In this document: positions 37,689 to 52,181 of the stretch, one piece after another
How the letters are laid out: each line of letters starts with the position of its first letter
How positions within the stretch are numbered: position 1 is the first letter of the stretch
Assembly: GCF_037038585.1 (NCBI RefSeq)
Contig: NC_092520.1
Location: 189,080,604 to 189,144,603, forward strand
Origin: Patagioenas fasciata
Lineage: Eukaryota > Chordata > Aves > Columbiformes > Columbidae
Direction: 5' to 3'
Length of the DNA stretch: 64,000 nt
Notes under the pieces: model-generated
Told to the model about the DNA's origin: nothing
The model's database searches: none
What the model saw: the letters and a program-made list of their open reading frames with translations, nothing else
Translations under genes and position numbers: made by a program

Positions 37689-40600
37689 GAATGAAAAAAA
37701 GCTGGACCTAAATGTTTCCTTACAGTAAACCAGCAAACCAGCAAACTTTGAAAATATGACGTAGCTGGAACTTAAAGACTCAGAAATCTAGAGGTATGCA
37801 AAATAGATTTCTTAAAAACTCACTGTTATTTAACCAAAATTTTGGAAGATGTTACATTCTGTTTTTAGCAACAGGATTGAAGGAACAATTCTGATCCCAA
37901 AAACTCTCACCTGAACAATGGTTTCACTCTTTTCTCAGGTTTACCAGTTCTATACTGAGGAAAACCTGATCCTTGCTAGTATCACTGGAAGGAGAATGAG
38001 GGTCAAATTGAGGGCCCGTATTTCAGTGAAAGTGATGGGTGTATGTACATTTTTTCTTCCAGGAAACAATATAAACAAATAAACAATGTTTGGGACAAAT
38101 GAAAAGTTGACATCTGAAGGCCAGCTGACCACAACAGTTAGCAGTCCAGATTTGCTTGTCTTCCAGAAATAACAGAAACAGATTCTCTTTGACAGCTACA
38201 AAGTGACATGATTGCAGATGGCGAACATTAAAGTTTTGAAAGTTTAATCTTCACTTGGAAATATTTTCTGACTGTTGTCTGTGCTCAAATAAGCTTTTCT
38301 CAGTAATACTTCAGCTTCTTCTGTGTCTTGGCCTGGAGACTGAAACTCTGAGTTTGCCTGGTGCTCCCAAGAACAGGCGTGTGGATGCTACCTGCCCTGT
38401 AAACACATTGGTGATGTGTTTTAATACAGTTACTGGAAGCCAGGTATACTTTATTTTTCTTTTTTCACAGTAATACTTTTTATCAGCTCTAGTGAAAATT
38501 AGATCTCCAGTTACTCCACGGTTTTATGTGGCTAGAGTGACTTGGGATCATTTGCTTACTTGATTAATATACATATATATTAGTAAATAAGAATCCTAAG
38601 AAAACCTATTTGGTGATTTCCCACAAGATATTTCAATGGAGCCAGGACTTCACTCTTCAAAGTGACTTGCAGAGAAAGTGTTTGTTCTATGAAATGTTTG
38701 TTGTTTTGGCTAAAATTTTAGGTGGGGACATTGCTTTAAGAATGGCTACAGGACTAGTCTACTTTATTCTGTACTTGGTGGTGAGAAACAATCTGAGATT
38801 TTCATGAAAGAACAATGCCTTCTCATGCCATATTTCTGCTTGAAAGAGGCATCTGCAAAGATTAAAAAAATAGTCTTGACATTTATTATGTTCTTTCTAA
38901 GCTTTGGTAATCTTTTATACATTAAAATTAATTGGAAGTTTGAAGAAATCTGATGATCAGGTACTGAATACTGTGAATGTCATCTTAGTGTCACCTCTTT
39001 CCTTCTAAATAAGATCTTATGACTACAAATAAGTAGGTCTGTCTGGCTTTCAGCAGGAATACGGGAAGTGACAGACTGGTACTGTGCTCACTGACAATGC
39101 ATAGGAATAACAGAAGGTTGATTCATTTTGTTACCAGATGCTCTGCAAATGGAGAGGATAGTACACGTACCCTGTTTGTGCTAAGCCTATTAATGTAGTC
39201 ATTAATTGGAGCCTCCTGCTCAAACAACATCCTGACTGTAAAATACATGAAATGTTATTGAAGGGATTGCTCTTAGTCTGACCTGGTTTTTGAACAAAGA
39301 CTTATAGAGCTGTATTTCATGCTTGATAATCATTACGTAGACAGTGTCACTGTGTGTATAGCACCTTGACAGAGACAAAACAAGGACCTGCAGCTTATTT
39401 GTTTGCTGAGAACATATTTCTGAATTATTTTCTTTAGAGTGGCTGGAAGTGCAAAACTTCCCAGAGAAAAGCTTCATCAGGCTTATACTTCAGTATCTGT
39501 GGTGTCATTTGGTAGCTCAGGCAGGTACATTTTTCCTTGTTTAACACAACATTGTTGTCTTGGGCTTAAAAATACAGACTTAGATGTTGTGCTTTTCTAT
39601 TCAGTGCTTGACACAAAGGAATCAGATATACCATTATTTCTGTGATCCTTAGGGGAACCTGAGATCAGTTCTGGTTGGCAATGCAAGATACATGTACTTT
39701 TCAGGCTGCTGCAGTTCATGGACCAAGATGCTCTTATTCATGCCGTTCTTCATCCTTGAGATTATTTTTACTCCAACAGCCATGACAGGTTGTATGCAGA
39801 TCTGCTTTGTCAGATGTGGCTCAACAGAGAATTAGTGAGAAGATGAACCCCTAGATAGCCAGTAGAGCAGAGTCATGCCAGCTGTCTTTCTTGTGCAGTA
39901 TCAAGCAGCTACATCAGAAAAGGACTATCTTGTGGATCCTATTCTACTGAAGAATAAGTGCATTTTTGTGCTTCCCCATCTGAGATACATGTTCTTGCAA
40001 GACTGGGAAGCCTGACACATGGAGAAAACGGAAATCCTGAAACTTCACTTTTTTTTTTTTTCAAATTAGAAACACTTTCTGCCTTCAAAAAGTTTGAAAT
40101 CTTCCCTGAAGGAAATCTATGCAAAAAACATTAATAATTGCAGTGGAACAGTCTTCTGCCTCAATTTCAGCTTCTTAAAACTTGTATTTTGGTAAGCAGA
40201 TATAACACTCTGCAGGAATAATATGTTAATATTAGTATATTTTTGAAATTATCTTAAAGTTCATCTTGAATTGGAATGCTTTGTTCTGAGAAATACTCCT
40301 GAATGTTTTTCCCTCAAAGCTGACAGTTTCAGAAGGTGCTTACCTCTCATGGGACTGAATTTTGCAAGGGGAAGCAAGTCTCTCAGAGTTCCACTCTAGT
40401 GGGAATCTGATGCTCACAGGTACTGAGGTAGGCAAATTATTGTAATAATAAGCCTATTGGCTTAGTCAAAATGCTACTAAATGTCTATGGGATAAGCCCT
40501 TTAACAAGAAGTATCTGTCACAATTATCAGTCATACTTTCTATTCCTCTAACTTTTTCAAAAACAGGCAAATCCTTACTTAGCCCCAGTTCTAACAAATC

Positions 40601-43600
40601 TCTGTCCCATCTGGACACCAACTTTTTACCAAGATGAGCTACATGACACCAGGCAAGAAGGAGAAGGAGAGATTTGTTTCCGTAATTGTTAGCACAGATT
40701 CAGCCACATTGCTCCCTGTGGTGTGGAGATACCACAGATGACCTTCGTTGTGGCACATGCCCAGGAGTGCCTCGCTGGAGTTCCAGATGGCTCATAATGT
40801 GCAGGACAGTCACTCAGAGGCTTTCCTGGAAAGGCCTTTCATTGTCCATCTCATCGCACTTTGGGGATGTCTCCTTTCCTTTCTGCGTGACAAAAAGAAA
40901 CTATCTTGTGTTGATGAAACGTCATGGTGATGCACACGAGTGGATGGACACAGGCTTGATGGTTCTGAATGAGAAAACTCAGCTAGACATCACGCCACAG
41001 TGCACACCTAATACCTATCTAGAGGCAGATAGGCTGGTAGCAACCTCAATACTTCCCGCCCTGCCATGTGATGCTGTCACTTGGATGGATACTGATGTCA
41101 CCTACTGCAGTGGTGGATGAGATGTGCAGGCTGCCCAAGGTGCAAAAGCCCTCCTGACATGCCAAGACAGGTCAGGAAGCATGTCAGACTTTTCACTATG
41201 CATCAGTCCTGGCATGTAAAGAAAATTTACGCGTAGTCTCTGGGTATTCTGATCATCAAACTGCAAGTTTTCATGCTGCCACAATAGGGATGCATGGGAC
41301 GGCAACATGGTCTGGCCTACCCAGCAGGTATTACAGACTAACCTCTGAGCCCAGCTCTCTATAGAGCTTACCCTCTCACCATCATGTACCTTTGAGCAGA
41401 GTCACCTGATTAACTAACCCACAGAGCAGCGCTAACAGTGATTACCTTGGCAGAACTGAGTTATTTTCAGTGCCTGCAATTCTGTTCCCTCCAGGTGTAA
41501 TTACAAGAGTGATCAAAACCAGCCAACTGTCTCCAAGCATTATTTCTTGAAAAAACAGGTCTTGAAACAGGCTATATATACTCTTCTATCTAAACTGTCG
41601 TTCAGGATGGCCTCAAAGCACTCTTACACAGCCCCTCTGTGTTTCTCTCCCTAACCTGGCAAACCCCAGCCCCTCCGTTTTTTGTGTTATTACTGGTTAT
41701 TAACTGTAGAGTGGTTCTCTGAAGTTTTCATTCCAGCTCTCTGGCTATGTGCAGGACCTCCAACATGTAGTGTAAATGGCCTCCTCCCTCTTCACTCAAG
41801 GGCTGGCTCTCAACAGCTTGCTCAGTGCTTCCCTGGTTTCCCCCCAGCCATAACCTCCAGTTAGGCCACGACTATACATCCATCAAGGAAAAACTTGTAG
41901 TCTAAAAACTTCACTGGGTAGGTCATATACAATTTTCATGAGACTGCTTCTCCGTACTCCCATGCTGTTACACAAAATTGTCAACAGACCAAAACTACAC
42001 AGCAAACAGCCTGCTGTGGGCAAAGAAGTGAGCAGATGCTTTTAATTTAGTCAAAAGTAGGATAAAAAGAAAAACTGGAACACGTGAAAAAATTGGTTCA
42101 AGAGGTGATGAACAGCTGGAGTGCCTGACCGTGTAAGTCAGTCAGAAATGAAGGTGTCCTTTTGTCTAATGTTACCTGAAGCTGAGCAGTTTTGTAAGGC
42201 AGCCTCTCTCATAGTATTTATCTTACAGTATCTCTTACAGAGATACTTAAATTTCCAAACTGCATCATTAATATGCTTTTTGTGGCATTACAGCTTCTCA
42301 GAAAAGTGAAAAAATAGATTTTGGCTAATATTGCAATTATTCATACTTTAAAAAAGAAATGTTAATGGGGAAACATTCTTTGGGTGCTGAAGAAGTCCCT
42401 GAGTGACAAATTTGTGTCTTGCCAAACAGTATCCATCAACCTACAAAGCACCGAGGAGATCCCAAATGGGCTAACACAAGAAGGTGCAAAACCCCTTGCT
42501 TTCACCGGTGTACCTGTGAACTGAAATGCAAATCCTAGCTGTCTTACATATGCCAGCATGAGAGCCTTCTAATAAAAACACGCCAATTGTATTAAAAATT
42601 ATGACCAGGGAGATTGTGCAGAAAGACCACAGATTGGTATCTTTGTCTGTTGTTGCACAGTGCCTGATAAAGTAATTTTCCTCATATATATGCAGGTAAC
42701 AAGAAACACTTTCTAATTCCAAACACTTAGATCTGTATTATACCTGTGGCTCCAGAGACGCTTTCTGTTCTTTGAAGCTTTCACCTCAAATGTGTTACCT
42801 GATTTTGTGAAAGGTACTGTCATTTTATTGGAGGGAACTTAATTTTTCACAATTGTAAAATATCAAATACATTTTCTTTGAGCAAAAAAACCTCACTTTA
42901 AGGTAAAAATAGAAATACCGAGAACTGCAAGTGCCTTCTTTGCCTGTGGATAGATTAAAGCAGTTTCTGAAATACATTTGCAAAGGGAGAGTGAGCAAAT
43001 CGGTCATTTTTGTGTTTAATTGCTGTGACAGCCATGCCTTGTTTGCCTTTCATTATCTGAAGTCTTGGCCATAAAATGAAACTGTGGATTAGGAAGCACT
43101 GCAAAAAATGGAGGAAAGACAAAAAAATGAATGAAAATATTTGTGAAGCAGTTGAAAGATGGTTGCATGCCAATGATACTGCTCAAAGCATCTAGAGTCT
43201 GACTGGCAAGAATGATGAAACTCCAGGAGCAAGCTGATTAAAGAGAGAAAGCAGAGGGCCTAACACGACCAAAAAGTTGTGGGTTTTTTTCTCCAGCTGC
43301 AGAATAAAGCAGTTTGAAAAGACAGGAAGGGGAGGAAAATAGTGTCTTTTTGTGTACATAAAGAAAGAATCAAGCTACTGCTCAGGCTAGACAGAAGAAA
43401 TGAGCTAAATAAAAGTAAGTATTATCATATGTGCCTCAAATCTGGACTAATAGTTTGTTGAGAGCAACAAAATAACTGAAAAAAAAAAACCCTCAGGGAA
43501 ATTCTCCTCTACCCAGATTAATGTTGAGTGGGGTAATTCACAGATTACTGCTGCCCCGATGAGCTATCCCTGCTCTGTGCTCCTGATTGAAGGAGGGTTC

Positions 43601-46600
43601 ATTTGTTCAAAGTACTATATGAAGGCATGAGAACAGTCACCATAGATCCACACTTATGTGGTACTACATTTTAGCTAATACTCCTGAACAGATTTGAGAT
43701 GGCCTGTGCAAAACTGCCTTGGGTATGTTAATAGTATGCTGCTTTCATTTACTTGTTAATTCTCCTATAGGGATTTATTTTTTATGTTTTCTCTTTGTGA
43801 TATTAATTTGTGATATTATAGGTGGGAAAGCAGTAAAGTCATTAATCATAGGAAAATCACCAGTGCCAAAAAATTGCAGTAACCCCATTAGTCATTTCCT
43901 AAATTTCAAGCATATGTTTTTTGCTTCCAACAACAGGAAAATGAGACATGACCTGGTTAAGAATATTTTTTTCGCTCTTCCCAAAAGTCTCAAGAATACA
44001 TGCCACTAAATTATTGAAATACTGTGTACTGTTCATCGGGCAGTTATTTTAATTAAGACTTCCAGTGCAAAAATATCTGTATTGCAAACTTGTGTTATAC
44101 ATACTCTCATCCAAGTCACCATGCTATCTATTTGGCAGTTTGGGCCTCAGATGTGCAAAGCAACAATTATGCAGGCTATATAAGTTAGAGCACAATCCAT
44201 TGTCTGACAAAGATCTCAAGACAACATGTTTCCAATTTTATTGTCTAGCTGCTGATTGGGCGTTATTGAGTATGCCCTGCCTGAAAACGATCTGAGGAAA
44301 GTATACAATTTATGGTGCACCTATCATGACTTGTATGTCCCGTAGTCATACCCTTATAAATCTTTTTCACCACTTCTCCATTCTTCAGAAGAGTCTTGTT
44401 ACACTTCTAGACTGCACAATCTCTTCTTAACCCCACCGCTATCACCATAACAGAGATTGATAACAATGTTTTGTCATGAACAAGTTTTTAATAGTCCCTG
44501 CTTTATAAAATCCAAATTAATCAGACTTTTTGTGTATCAGACTTTCCCTTGCTCCAAATCAGTTAATCTATGTCAGGAAAGGCACAGCTGTTGAGTGACA
44601 ACTAACCGTGGCCAGCTGCCCCTGCAGCCTCTTAGAGAATGGGTATGTGCAGCCTCTGGGGTGGAAATGATTGCATGCGCTGTACATGCACCCATGCCCC
44701 TTTGTTTTTTTCCTTTTTCTGATACAACCAAAGCATTGAATCCTTACTAGCTTAGCTGTCAACTTTTTACTTTTTCATCTTTGGACTCAACAGGAGTGAT
44801 GAAAAACCAGTTTTCTGAGCTGTTTGTCCTTGAGCTTTTTTTCTTATTTTCCAGAGACATTATTTATAGCACTTGCTGGCCAGTTCTGTTCTTAGTTTCA
44901 GCTCCTCGCACATGAGGTTTATGACACTTAGCAGCATTTTCTTTGCTTGCAGGGGTATAACTTGTAGGCAAGCACTACTGCTTGGAATGATTTTCACAGA
45001 GGCATTGAGCCATGTAGGCAGGGAACCAGCTTCTTTACTCTAGTGTTCAGGCTTCTAAGAAGAACAATGCCACAGCTAGAGGTGAGCATCCCTCTCCTAT
45101 TTTCCACCCCAAGATCTCAGTGTTGTATGATGTACTGTAGAAAAAGAACTTGCCACCAAATTTGCATCATATTCAGCTTGTTGCTACCCAGTGTTGTTAC
45201 GTTGAAGGAGAATGAATATATGACAAGGGAAAGTGCACGAACACAGTGATTTCACCAGAATCTGTCTCCCAGCCCATGAGTGGAGGAAGGAAATACAGAT
45301 GTCAGACCTGGCAGGTAGCATGGCAGATGACATTGTGGCCTCAAAGGCAGTGGAAGTTGGGCACAGGGACTCACAGCTGCGTGACAGAAAATTGGGGGAG
45401 AACTCGAACAGCTACAAAGCCAGTACTGTGGCTGGCTTGGAGGAGATGAAAACACTTGACTGGAGAAGCAGTACCAGGGCAGGAGAGAGAGCACAAAAGC
45501 AGCAAGGTCAGAGGGTAATGTCATGGTGAAGACAAGGGTAACTGGGGAGCTGCTTTTGAGGAGTGCAGAAGGCAAAAGAAATGGCAGTATCAGGAAGAGT
45601 GTGAAACAGAAATAGCAAGCACTTCTCAGGTTTTATGGAAATTAGAGTCACTCACTTGGTGGATTTGTATTCGAAGAGGTCTGGAAAAGCCACCTCTATT
45701 GCCACCGATTCTATTAATATCTGCCTTTATATCCCTTTAAATACCCATTGAAAAAGAAACATGGAATAATATCTGAACCTACCTCATCACATCTCAATAT
45801 TTTCATTAAAAATAGCTTTAGTAGCTCAAAGTACCATAATCCAAGGCAGAACAAAGCTGAAGATTGGTTTGTTTGGTTGCCTTTCCTACCACATATCTGA
45901 CATTTAAGATCACAATGTACTCTGCAAGTCTTCATGCTTATTGTGCCAAGTTCTCCAAGTAAGCAGTGAGGGTTACTCTTTGTGGCAGTCAGCTCTTCTT
46001 TCACATTCTGCAGTTTTAAGATATAATTTAATAGCTGATCATGGACAACAGATGAACATCAGAAAAAAATGTCAGTGTTGAGAAGTGGGCAAACACCATA
46101 TTGAGAATGGGAAACAGGCATATAAGCTGCAAAAAGCAAGGAGTAATCTGTCTCCTCTTTGAAAGTTGCTTATTTGGGCAGTTCAGCTGTGCCTTGCAAC
46201 AGGTTCCACTCTTCAAGAAAGACATAGCTTCCCTCAAGGCAAACAATGCAAATAATCAGGTGGATAGTAAATTTGGCCTTTGAGAGAAAAGAAAAGAATG
46301 AAAATGAAGTTCACCTGATGCAATTGCAAAGATGGAGATGTAAACTGTCCTGTGTCTGTGACAGAAATTACAAAGCTGCAGTTGATGACTCAAGTCACAC
46401 TCTGGGGCAAAAAGGAGACCTGAGGGGCTGTGGATCCTGGAAAATACTGTCCAGTAAATACTGTCTGAGCAGTCTTTGTCACTGGAAAGACTGAATAGTT
46501 CAGACGAGAGATATGTCCTAAATAAATATATTTAATCTTCTGTGGTACAGATATGCAGAAGAAACCTATTGATATATACTCTGGGCTCAGTTTTCAGGAG

Positions 46601-47364
46601 TAATAAACAAAGCATATTATGCTGTACAAATTATGCACTGACATGACACTATGCAGACAAAACCTCTACATCTACTATCAAGTGTACGCACATGATTTGT
46701 TCTCTTGACAGGCACTATCTATTCATGGAAAACAGAAAGAAGTAGAGGAGGTCAGACACAATCTTGGTATGAGGCAACTCTTCCTCTTACAGTGATTGCA
46801 ATCTGGGGTTTTTCTGAGCTGTACAGGGTGGAATGCCACTTGCCAACACTGATGGGTGAGAAATCTGGATTATATTAGTAGATGTTTTTGTAGATGATTA
46901 ACTCAAAGGATTGTCTGCCTGTGCCTGGATTATTTTCATTCTTTGTATATTAATCTATTTTATTTTGCCAAATAGAGGTTTTTGTTAACATACTCCATTG
47001 AGATATTAAAAAAAAAAATTCATAAACTAGCTATTCCTTCTGCAGGTCTATACAACAGCTTTCAAGTTTCCTGTAAATGTATTTCTACTTTACAAGCTTT
47101 AGATTCAAAGCAAAGCAAAACAAAACAACCGAAAAACCCAAATCCCTTATACCAGTGCTATATCATATGGGTTTTTTCCTGGTTGCTTGGCAATAGAAGT
47201 GTAGGCATGTGACGACTCCTCCATCTCCCCAGTACCACTTGCAGATATTTTGTCTTGGCCTTTCTTCTATTGTTCTTACCTCTCTGTGGGAGTGTTAGTT
47301 ACAAAAGGGTTTTCAGCCTGATTTTTTTCTCTGAATTCATATCTCACTGTTTTCTTTAAAAGAC

Positions 47365-47367
<3 letters not shown>

Positions 47368-47405
<38 letters not shown>
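47368..47405. repeat. (TA)n followed by (CA)n microsatellite
   Basis: Fifteen TA units run directly into four CA units. The perfect TA array suggests it is still length-variable. Confidence 0.9.
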
Positions 47406-50400
47406 AATATATCTATATAAAAGCGTGACAAATGGCTGATGGGGATTAGAAGGGACAGAGCTGTTGGAGTTCGATGTCACCCAAGTTTAGGCAAATGAGC
47501 CACCTAAGATCATCTGCGGCAACCTGTGTCAGTTAGGAGACAAAGACATCACCAGAGGACTGTTCAGTGACCAGGGAGGAACCTGAATCACCAGCTAGCA
47601 CTATTTCTCCTTTGCCCACTGGCCTCAGAAGAAGACCCTCAGGGGAGAGGGTCTCACCCAGGAACCTCAGCTAGTCATTGGGAGTCAGGTGGGCTCCCCA
47701 GCTCAGAAAGTGCAACTACCAAAGGTGCCTATCACAGGCCTTTCTGCACAGAGAGGCAAGGTCTTCAAGCAGATAATGCTTGTGTTCATGAGGATCTTCA
47801 CTGTAGAGTCAAGAGGCCATCCAGTTGTTAGCTCCTGGGTTAGACTAGTGTCAATGAGATCATTTCCACATCTCACTCACTCTGCCCTCTCCGTGAAGGC
47901 AGTTCTTCATAGCACTTGGACCACTCTGCTCTCCTTTCTACAGCCTTAAAAAGAGTTTTTGCTCCATACCAGTTTCCCAAGGAACTTGGCTGCCCTTCTG
48001 AGTACAAAAAGAGTTGTACAAAGGCAGGCAGGGGTTTACCAGCACCTGTGTGACTTGTCCTGCAACCTCACTGCAAGGTGAGTGAATAGCCAGTCCAAAG
48101 AAAAGCAATTCTTCGCCTCAAGCTTATACATACATATACATAACCTAGTGAAAACACCTCATGAGTAGGTGAATGGAAGAGTAGGAGCAACAGCTGAGAA
48201 AGCAAAGGGCTCCAACTGCACTTGAGGCAGGAGGGTCAGGGCACAAAACCAGCAGTGAAGACAGACCTAAGGGATCATGGAGATACACATTGCCAAGCAA
48301 GTTAAATCCTGACACTTCCATTGTTTAATCCATCATGTATAAATGGTTGCCTTTCACCTCTTCCTCTGAGAAATGTGTGCAGGCAGATTGCGACATCCTC
48401 AGCTATGCTCATTATTCAAAATTATTTCCAAATTGGTTTGCAGAATGTTTCCCAAGTGCAGAGCCTGGGAGTGTTTTGTAACAAAGTGCTGGTTATCTAG
48501 GCTTTGTTCATTGAGTAACTCATGCATTTCTGGGTTTGCTTTGGGATTAGAGGACACAGTAGAAGGCAAATAGTAAGCTCTCATTGTCATCATCAAATAT
48601 ACCACTGGAAATTTATTGCCAGCTCAAATATCCCTCTAGACTGAGTGTGCAAGTTAATAGCCTGTCTTCATTTAGATGTGTATGTGAAAGTGTCACGAAC
48701 TCAGAACTTGGTTTGGGATTCACATAATTATTTATAGGCATGTGTTTTGACTGTTCACTCAGCTCTGGTGATATATCTGTACAAGTGTTCAGTTAGGTGA
48801 CAATGCATGTGGCAAAGTGGCAGCTCTGTAGCCTTAATTTATTCATCACAAGGTGCATTGGTTTCTTGATCCAGTTTCTGGAGAAATATTTAAACCTCCA
48901 GCTGGCGCAATGTAAAGTAACATTCTAAAATAGAAAGGTGACATTAAAAGAAAAAGTAATGAGTAGTCTGGAGTGAAGCTGACTGCACACAAAACCTTGA
49001 CATAATGCAGAATAAAGAGCCTCTCAGGCAGCGTGTAGCTGAATCTGGCCAAGACACATGCAAGAGAACGGGAGTGATATCACCCCTAGACCTGGTGTTT
49101 CAGTGCAAGCTGCTGAACCCCTCTCACAGAGTGCCCGGTGCTAAGTATGGGCAGAAGAGGAGATCAGGTGTCAGTTTACCTCGCCGGTGAATTTGAATTG
49201 TCATTTCCTACTTTTGCAAGTGTGAGCACGTGCTTGCTTGCAGTCCAGCATGGTGATTCTCGTGCTCCTGCAGGAGCCAGGCCAAGTACAGCCTCAGCAC
49301 AAGCTGCTGTGCATGCAACAAAAAGCCATTTCCTCCAGAGCCGAAGGACACTCAGAGATCCACAAACACTGAATCAGGCCATGTGCTTTCATTATGTCCC
49401 TTGTATTGGTCAAGTTGTGGTGGTTTTTTTTAACAAAAGATACCTCAAATGGCTCATATTTATATTAAAGATGTAGAGCCTACATAGTTTAAAATTATGT
49501 TAAAACCAGATTAAATAAATACTGCAATAAATACAATCATATATTTAAAAATGCCAGCATAGATAAAAAGAAGCTTAGGGTAAACCAATGATCTCAAAAT
49601 ATTGAATTCCATAGTGCTTCTTAAGAAAACTCTCCCTGAGTCAAGTTGTTTAGTGTTTTAATAACCATTTTCTCAATGTTACTAATGCAACTTCCAGTGA
49701 GTCACTAAAGGACTCAGTTTAGAAATTATTTCCAAAAGATCTTTTGAAAATCCATCTTGGTTTACAAGCTCCATCTTTTGATTATTATTACCTGAGAGAA
49801 GCATTATCACCTCCATCCCACAAATTCTAACTAATAATCTGCTTTCATACCCCAGTATTCCACATCATCATGGAATAAAAATTGCTCCGGTTTGGCATCT
49901 TTCATTTGAAAAAGTTTTTACTGCAGCTTAATACAGAGCCAAATATAGGGGTGATACACAAATAGAAAGGGTTTATTCCATAATGCATATAGCCGCTTCT
50001 GCCTCAAGAAAGGTTGTGGTGCTTTTCCGTGCTTTTCTTTCATCATCCCTGGGGTTTTCTGAGGGTAGCATTGGACTCAACATGGTGTTGGACACATCAC
50101 AGTACTTTTATCACTATGGCCTTCTATGGGGTAGCTTTGAGCTACAGGAGGTGGTCTCTAGCCATAACAGTCCTGTCCATGCACCTTCAGCCTTGTCTGC
50201 CTGCCTGGGCTCCTGGCCTGCCCCTCAGGATGGTGACAGACAACCCAGCTCCACCTCCAGGGTATCCCATCAACATGTGTAAAATGTGAGAGCTGCTTAA
50301 TAAACTTCTGTGCCAGCTTTTAGAAAAGGGGAGATAATTGTTCTTACCAACGAGACAACAGGTGCCTCATTAGTGTAGTATATTAACCCAGTTTGTAATT

Positions 50401-50719
50401 TGGGTAGAGCACCTCCTCTAACCCAAGCACGTCCTGGGACCTGGTAGAACAATGACATTGTTGTCACATTATACGCACAGCACATGGTCATTTTCACGCC
50501 ACATTGCAGGCTCCAGAATAATCCCCTGGGACTATAATATTCCCCAGCATGTACTTGGGCATAATATCAAAACGAAATTAAAAAGATGATCAGCACTCTC
50601 AGGTTCTGCAGCACTTCTTCCTGCAGCACTATGGGATTGCTATTGTCTTCACATCCCGTTCATAATCAGATGCTCCTGGCTTTTCTGGCACAGGGAGATA
50701 CAGAGAAGATGGTTGTTAA

Positions 50720-51710
50720 GTTGTGTGATTAAAGGCTAATCACCAGGAAAACAAAGGCCTGGCGAGGAGCAGATGAACAACAGAGCAGAGGAGCCCTAGC
50801 GACCCAACAACCAGGAAAACAAGGCAGGCAGAATTGGCTGCTCTGAACACTGTCCAAGAAGTATTCACCCATCATGACTGCTGTCAAACCCACCAAGATG
50901 AGTTAGCCAAAGAAATCACCTCCTCAGAAAACCTTGCAGACTGCCAGGGGTTATTGCCTACAGGGGCACAGGGCTCACTACCAGAGGTTGGGAAGGGCAT
51001 TTGGGGATTATATGAAGTTTACTATGTGAAGTTTTAAAGAGATTGCAGAAATGTATGAGATTTACAGGATATTTAGGGTATGGAGCAATGATGTGGAACG
51101 GGAGGCATCAAGGTGGATTGGAGGGGAACAAGCAAGTGAAAACAGAGTTAAAAGGGGACAAAAGTGGCCGGTTGTGTGTAAGCAGGTTGCTAGTCAGTGC
51201 ACTTGCCTGACTGAGCCCTGTGCTTCATCACCACAGTCTAACTGATATTCTGATTAAATCCTATTTATAATGCTCTTATTTTCTCAGTAGAAATGTGTGA
51301 ACGAGTAGGATAAGAGGTGGGTGTGCCAACAACAGGAGCAAGATTGTGAACATCCACATCTGGTACATATGGGTGTCAGCACCTGGGGAGACCAGGGAAT
51401 CTGGGACCCACTACTGGAATGATCCATACTGTGTTTTTATAGATATACATGTATATAAGTATATATATACACACACATATGTATATTCACACACACACAT
51501 ACTTTCCACTAGTGGACTTCAATCCTGATCAGTTGGAGAGGAGGAACAGCATCGGGCCACCTGTGCTCTCTGTGGGTGCTGTGTCCATGTAGGTGCTGGT
51601 GAGGTGCCTGTTTCTCTCTGTGGGGCTGGGCACGTGTGTTCATATATATGTGTGTGAGCACATGCGCACCTTCCCCACTGGCTGGACTTCACTATCAAAA
51701 TGCCTTTAGG
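50720..51710 (+). mobile_element. Probable old solo LTR / ERV-related repeat
   Basis: The roughly 1 kb segment has the texture of an avian endogenous-retrovirus LTR. It has a TGTGATTAAAGGCTAATCACC-like start, a purine-rich middle (GGAACGGGAGGCATCAAGG) and a polyadenylation-type ATTAAA at 51,253-51,258 after a CTGAGCCCTGTGC block. A GT-rich 3' part with microsatellites follows. Neither gag, pol nor env-type frames flank it, so if correct it is a solo LTR. Exact termini and a target duplication could not be fixed; the resemblance is recalled, not searched. Confidence 0.35.
51434..51502. repeat. (TA)n/(CA)n compound microsatellite
   Basis: ATACATGTATATAAG is followed by TA units, CACACACA, a short TATGTATATT bridge and a second CA run. 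It lies within the probable LTR. Confidence 0.8.
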
Positions 51711-52165
51711 ATTTCAGAGCTCAAAGAAAAGGAAGAGTATGTCAAATGTATATAGATATCTGGAGATACATCATGCATACATAAGCTTTGAGAGATCACA
51801 GTAAAAGCAGTACCATAAAGCAGACTCCTCTGGTTGGTGCAGGGTGCATGATGCCAGTGTGTATGCTGCTTTATATTAGCAATTTTCTTCTGGCCACCCT
51901 GGTTCTGTGACACTTCACAACATTTTGGAAAGCTTCCTTGGTAGAAGGAAAATCCTTTGAACCTTCGGCAGGGTTCAGGTGGGCTCCTGGGAATGCACAC
52001 GAGCAAACTGCAAACAGAGGATGCCAAGAAGCAGCTCTTCAAAAATATATCTTTGTCCTCCTGCAGAACTATGAAAACCACCTCAATTGCCCATGCTCTC
52101 TTATCCTTATACCTGAGAAATATTCCTCTTTGTGTTAAAAGAGAAACTGGACTCTTCTATTAGAC

Positions 52166-52181
52166 TTTTTTTTTTTTTTTT
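52166..52181. repeat. 16-bp poly(T) tract
   Basis: Uninterrupted T run between unique sequences; no associated element identified. Confidence 0.8.

Larger units (their letters stand above)
35650..50700. other. Noncoding DNA, no gene recognised
   Basis: About 15 kb of unique-looking sequence. Only simple repeats are certain (poly(A) at 37,663-37,688 and (TA)n(CA)n at about 47,368-47,405, both listed). Open frames up to 154 codons (for example 36,233-36,697 plus and 40,686-41,120 plus) sit in GC-richer patches, overlap other frames and show no recognisable motifs. Confidence 0.55.

Noticed and set aside
37600-37690. Poly(A) tract as a possible retrocopy tail
   Set aside because: No AATAAA signal 10-30 bases upstream, no target duplication noticed and no parent-like coding sequence before it.
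40686-41120. 144-codon plus-strand frame
   Set aside because: No family or motif is recognised, and a second frame is open inside it. Length is within chance expectation for the window.
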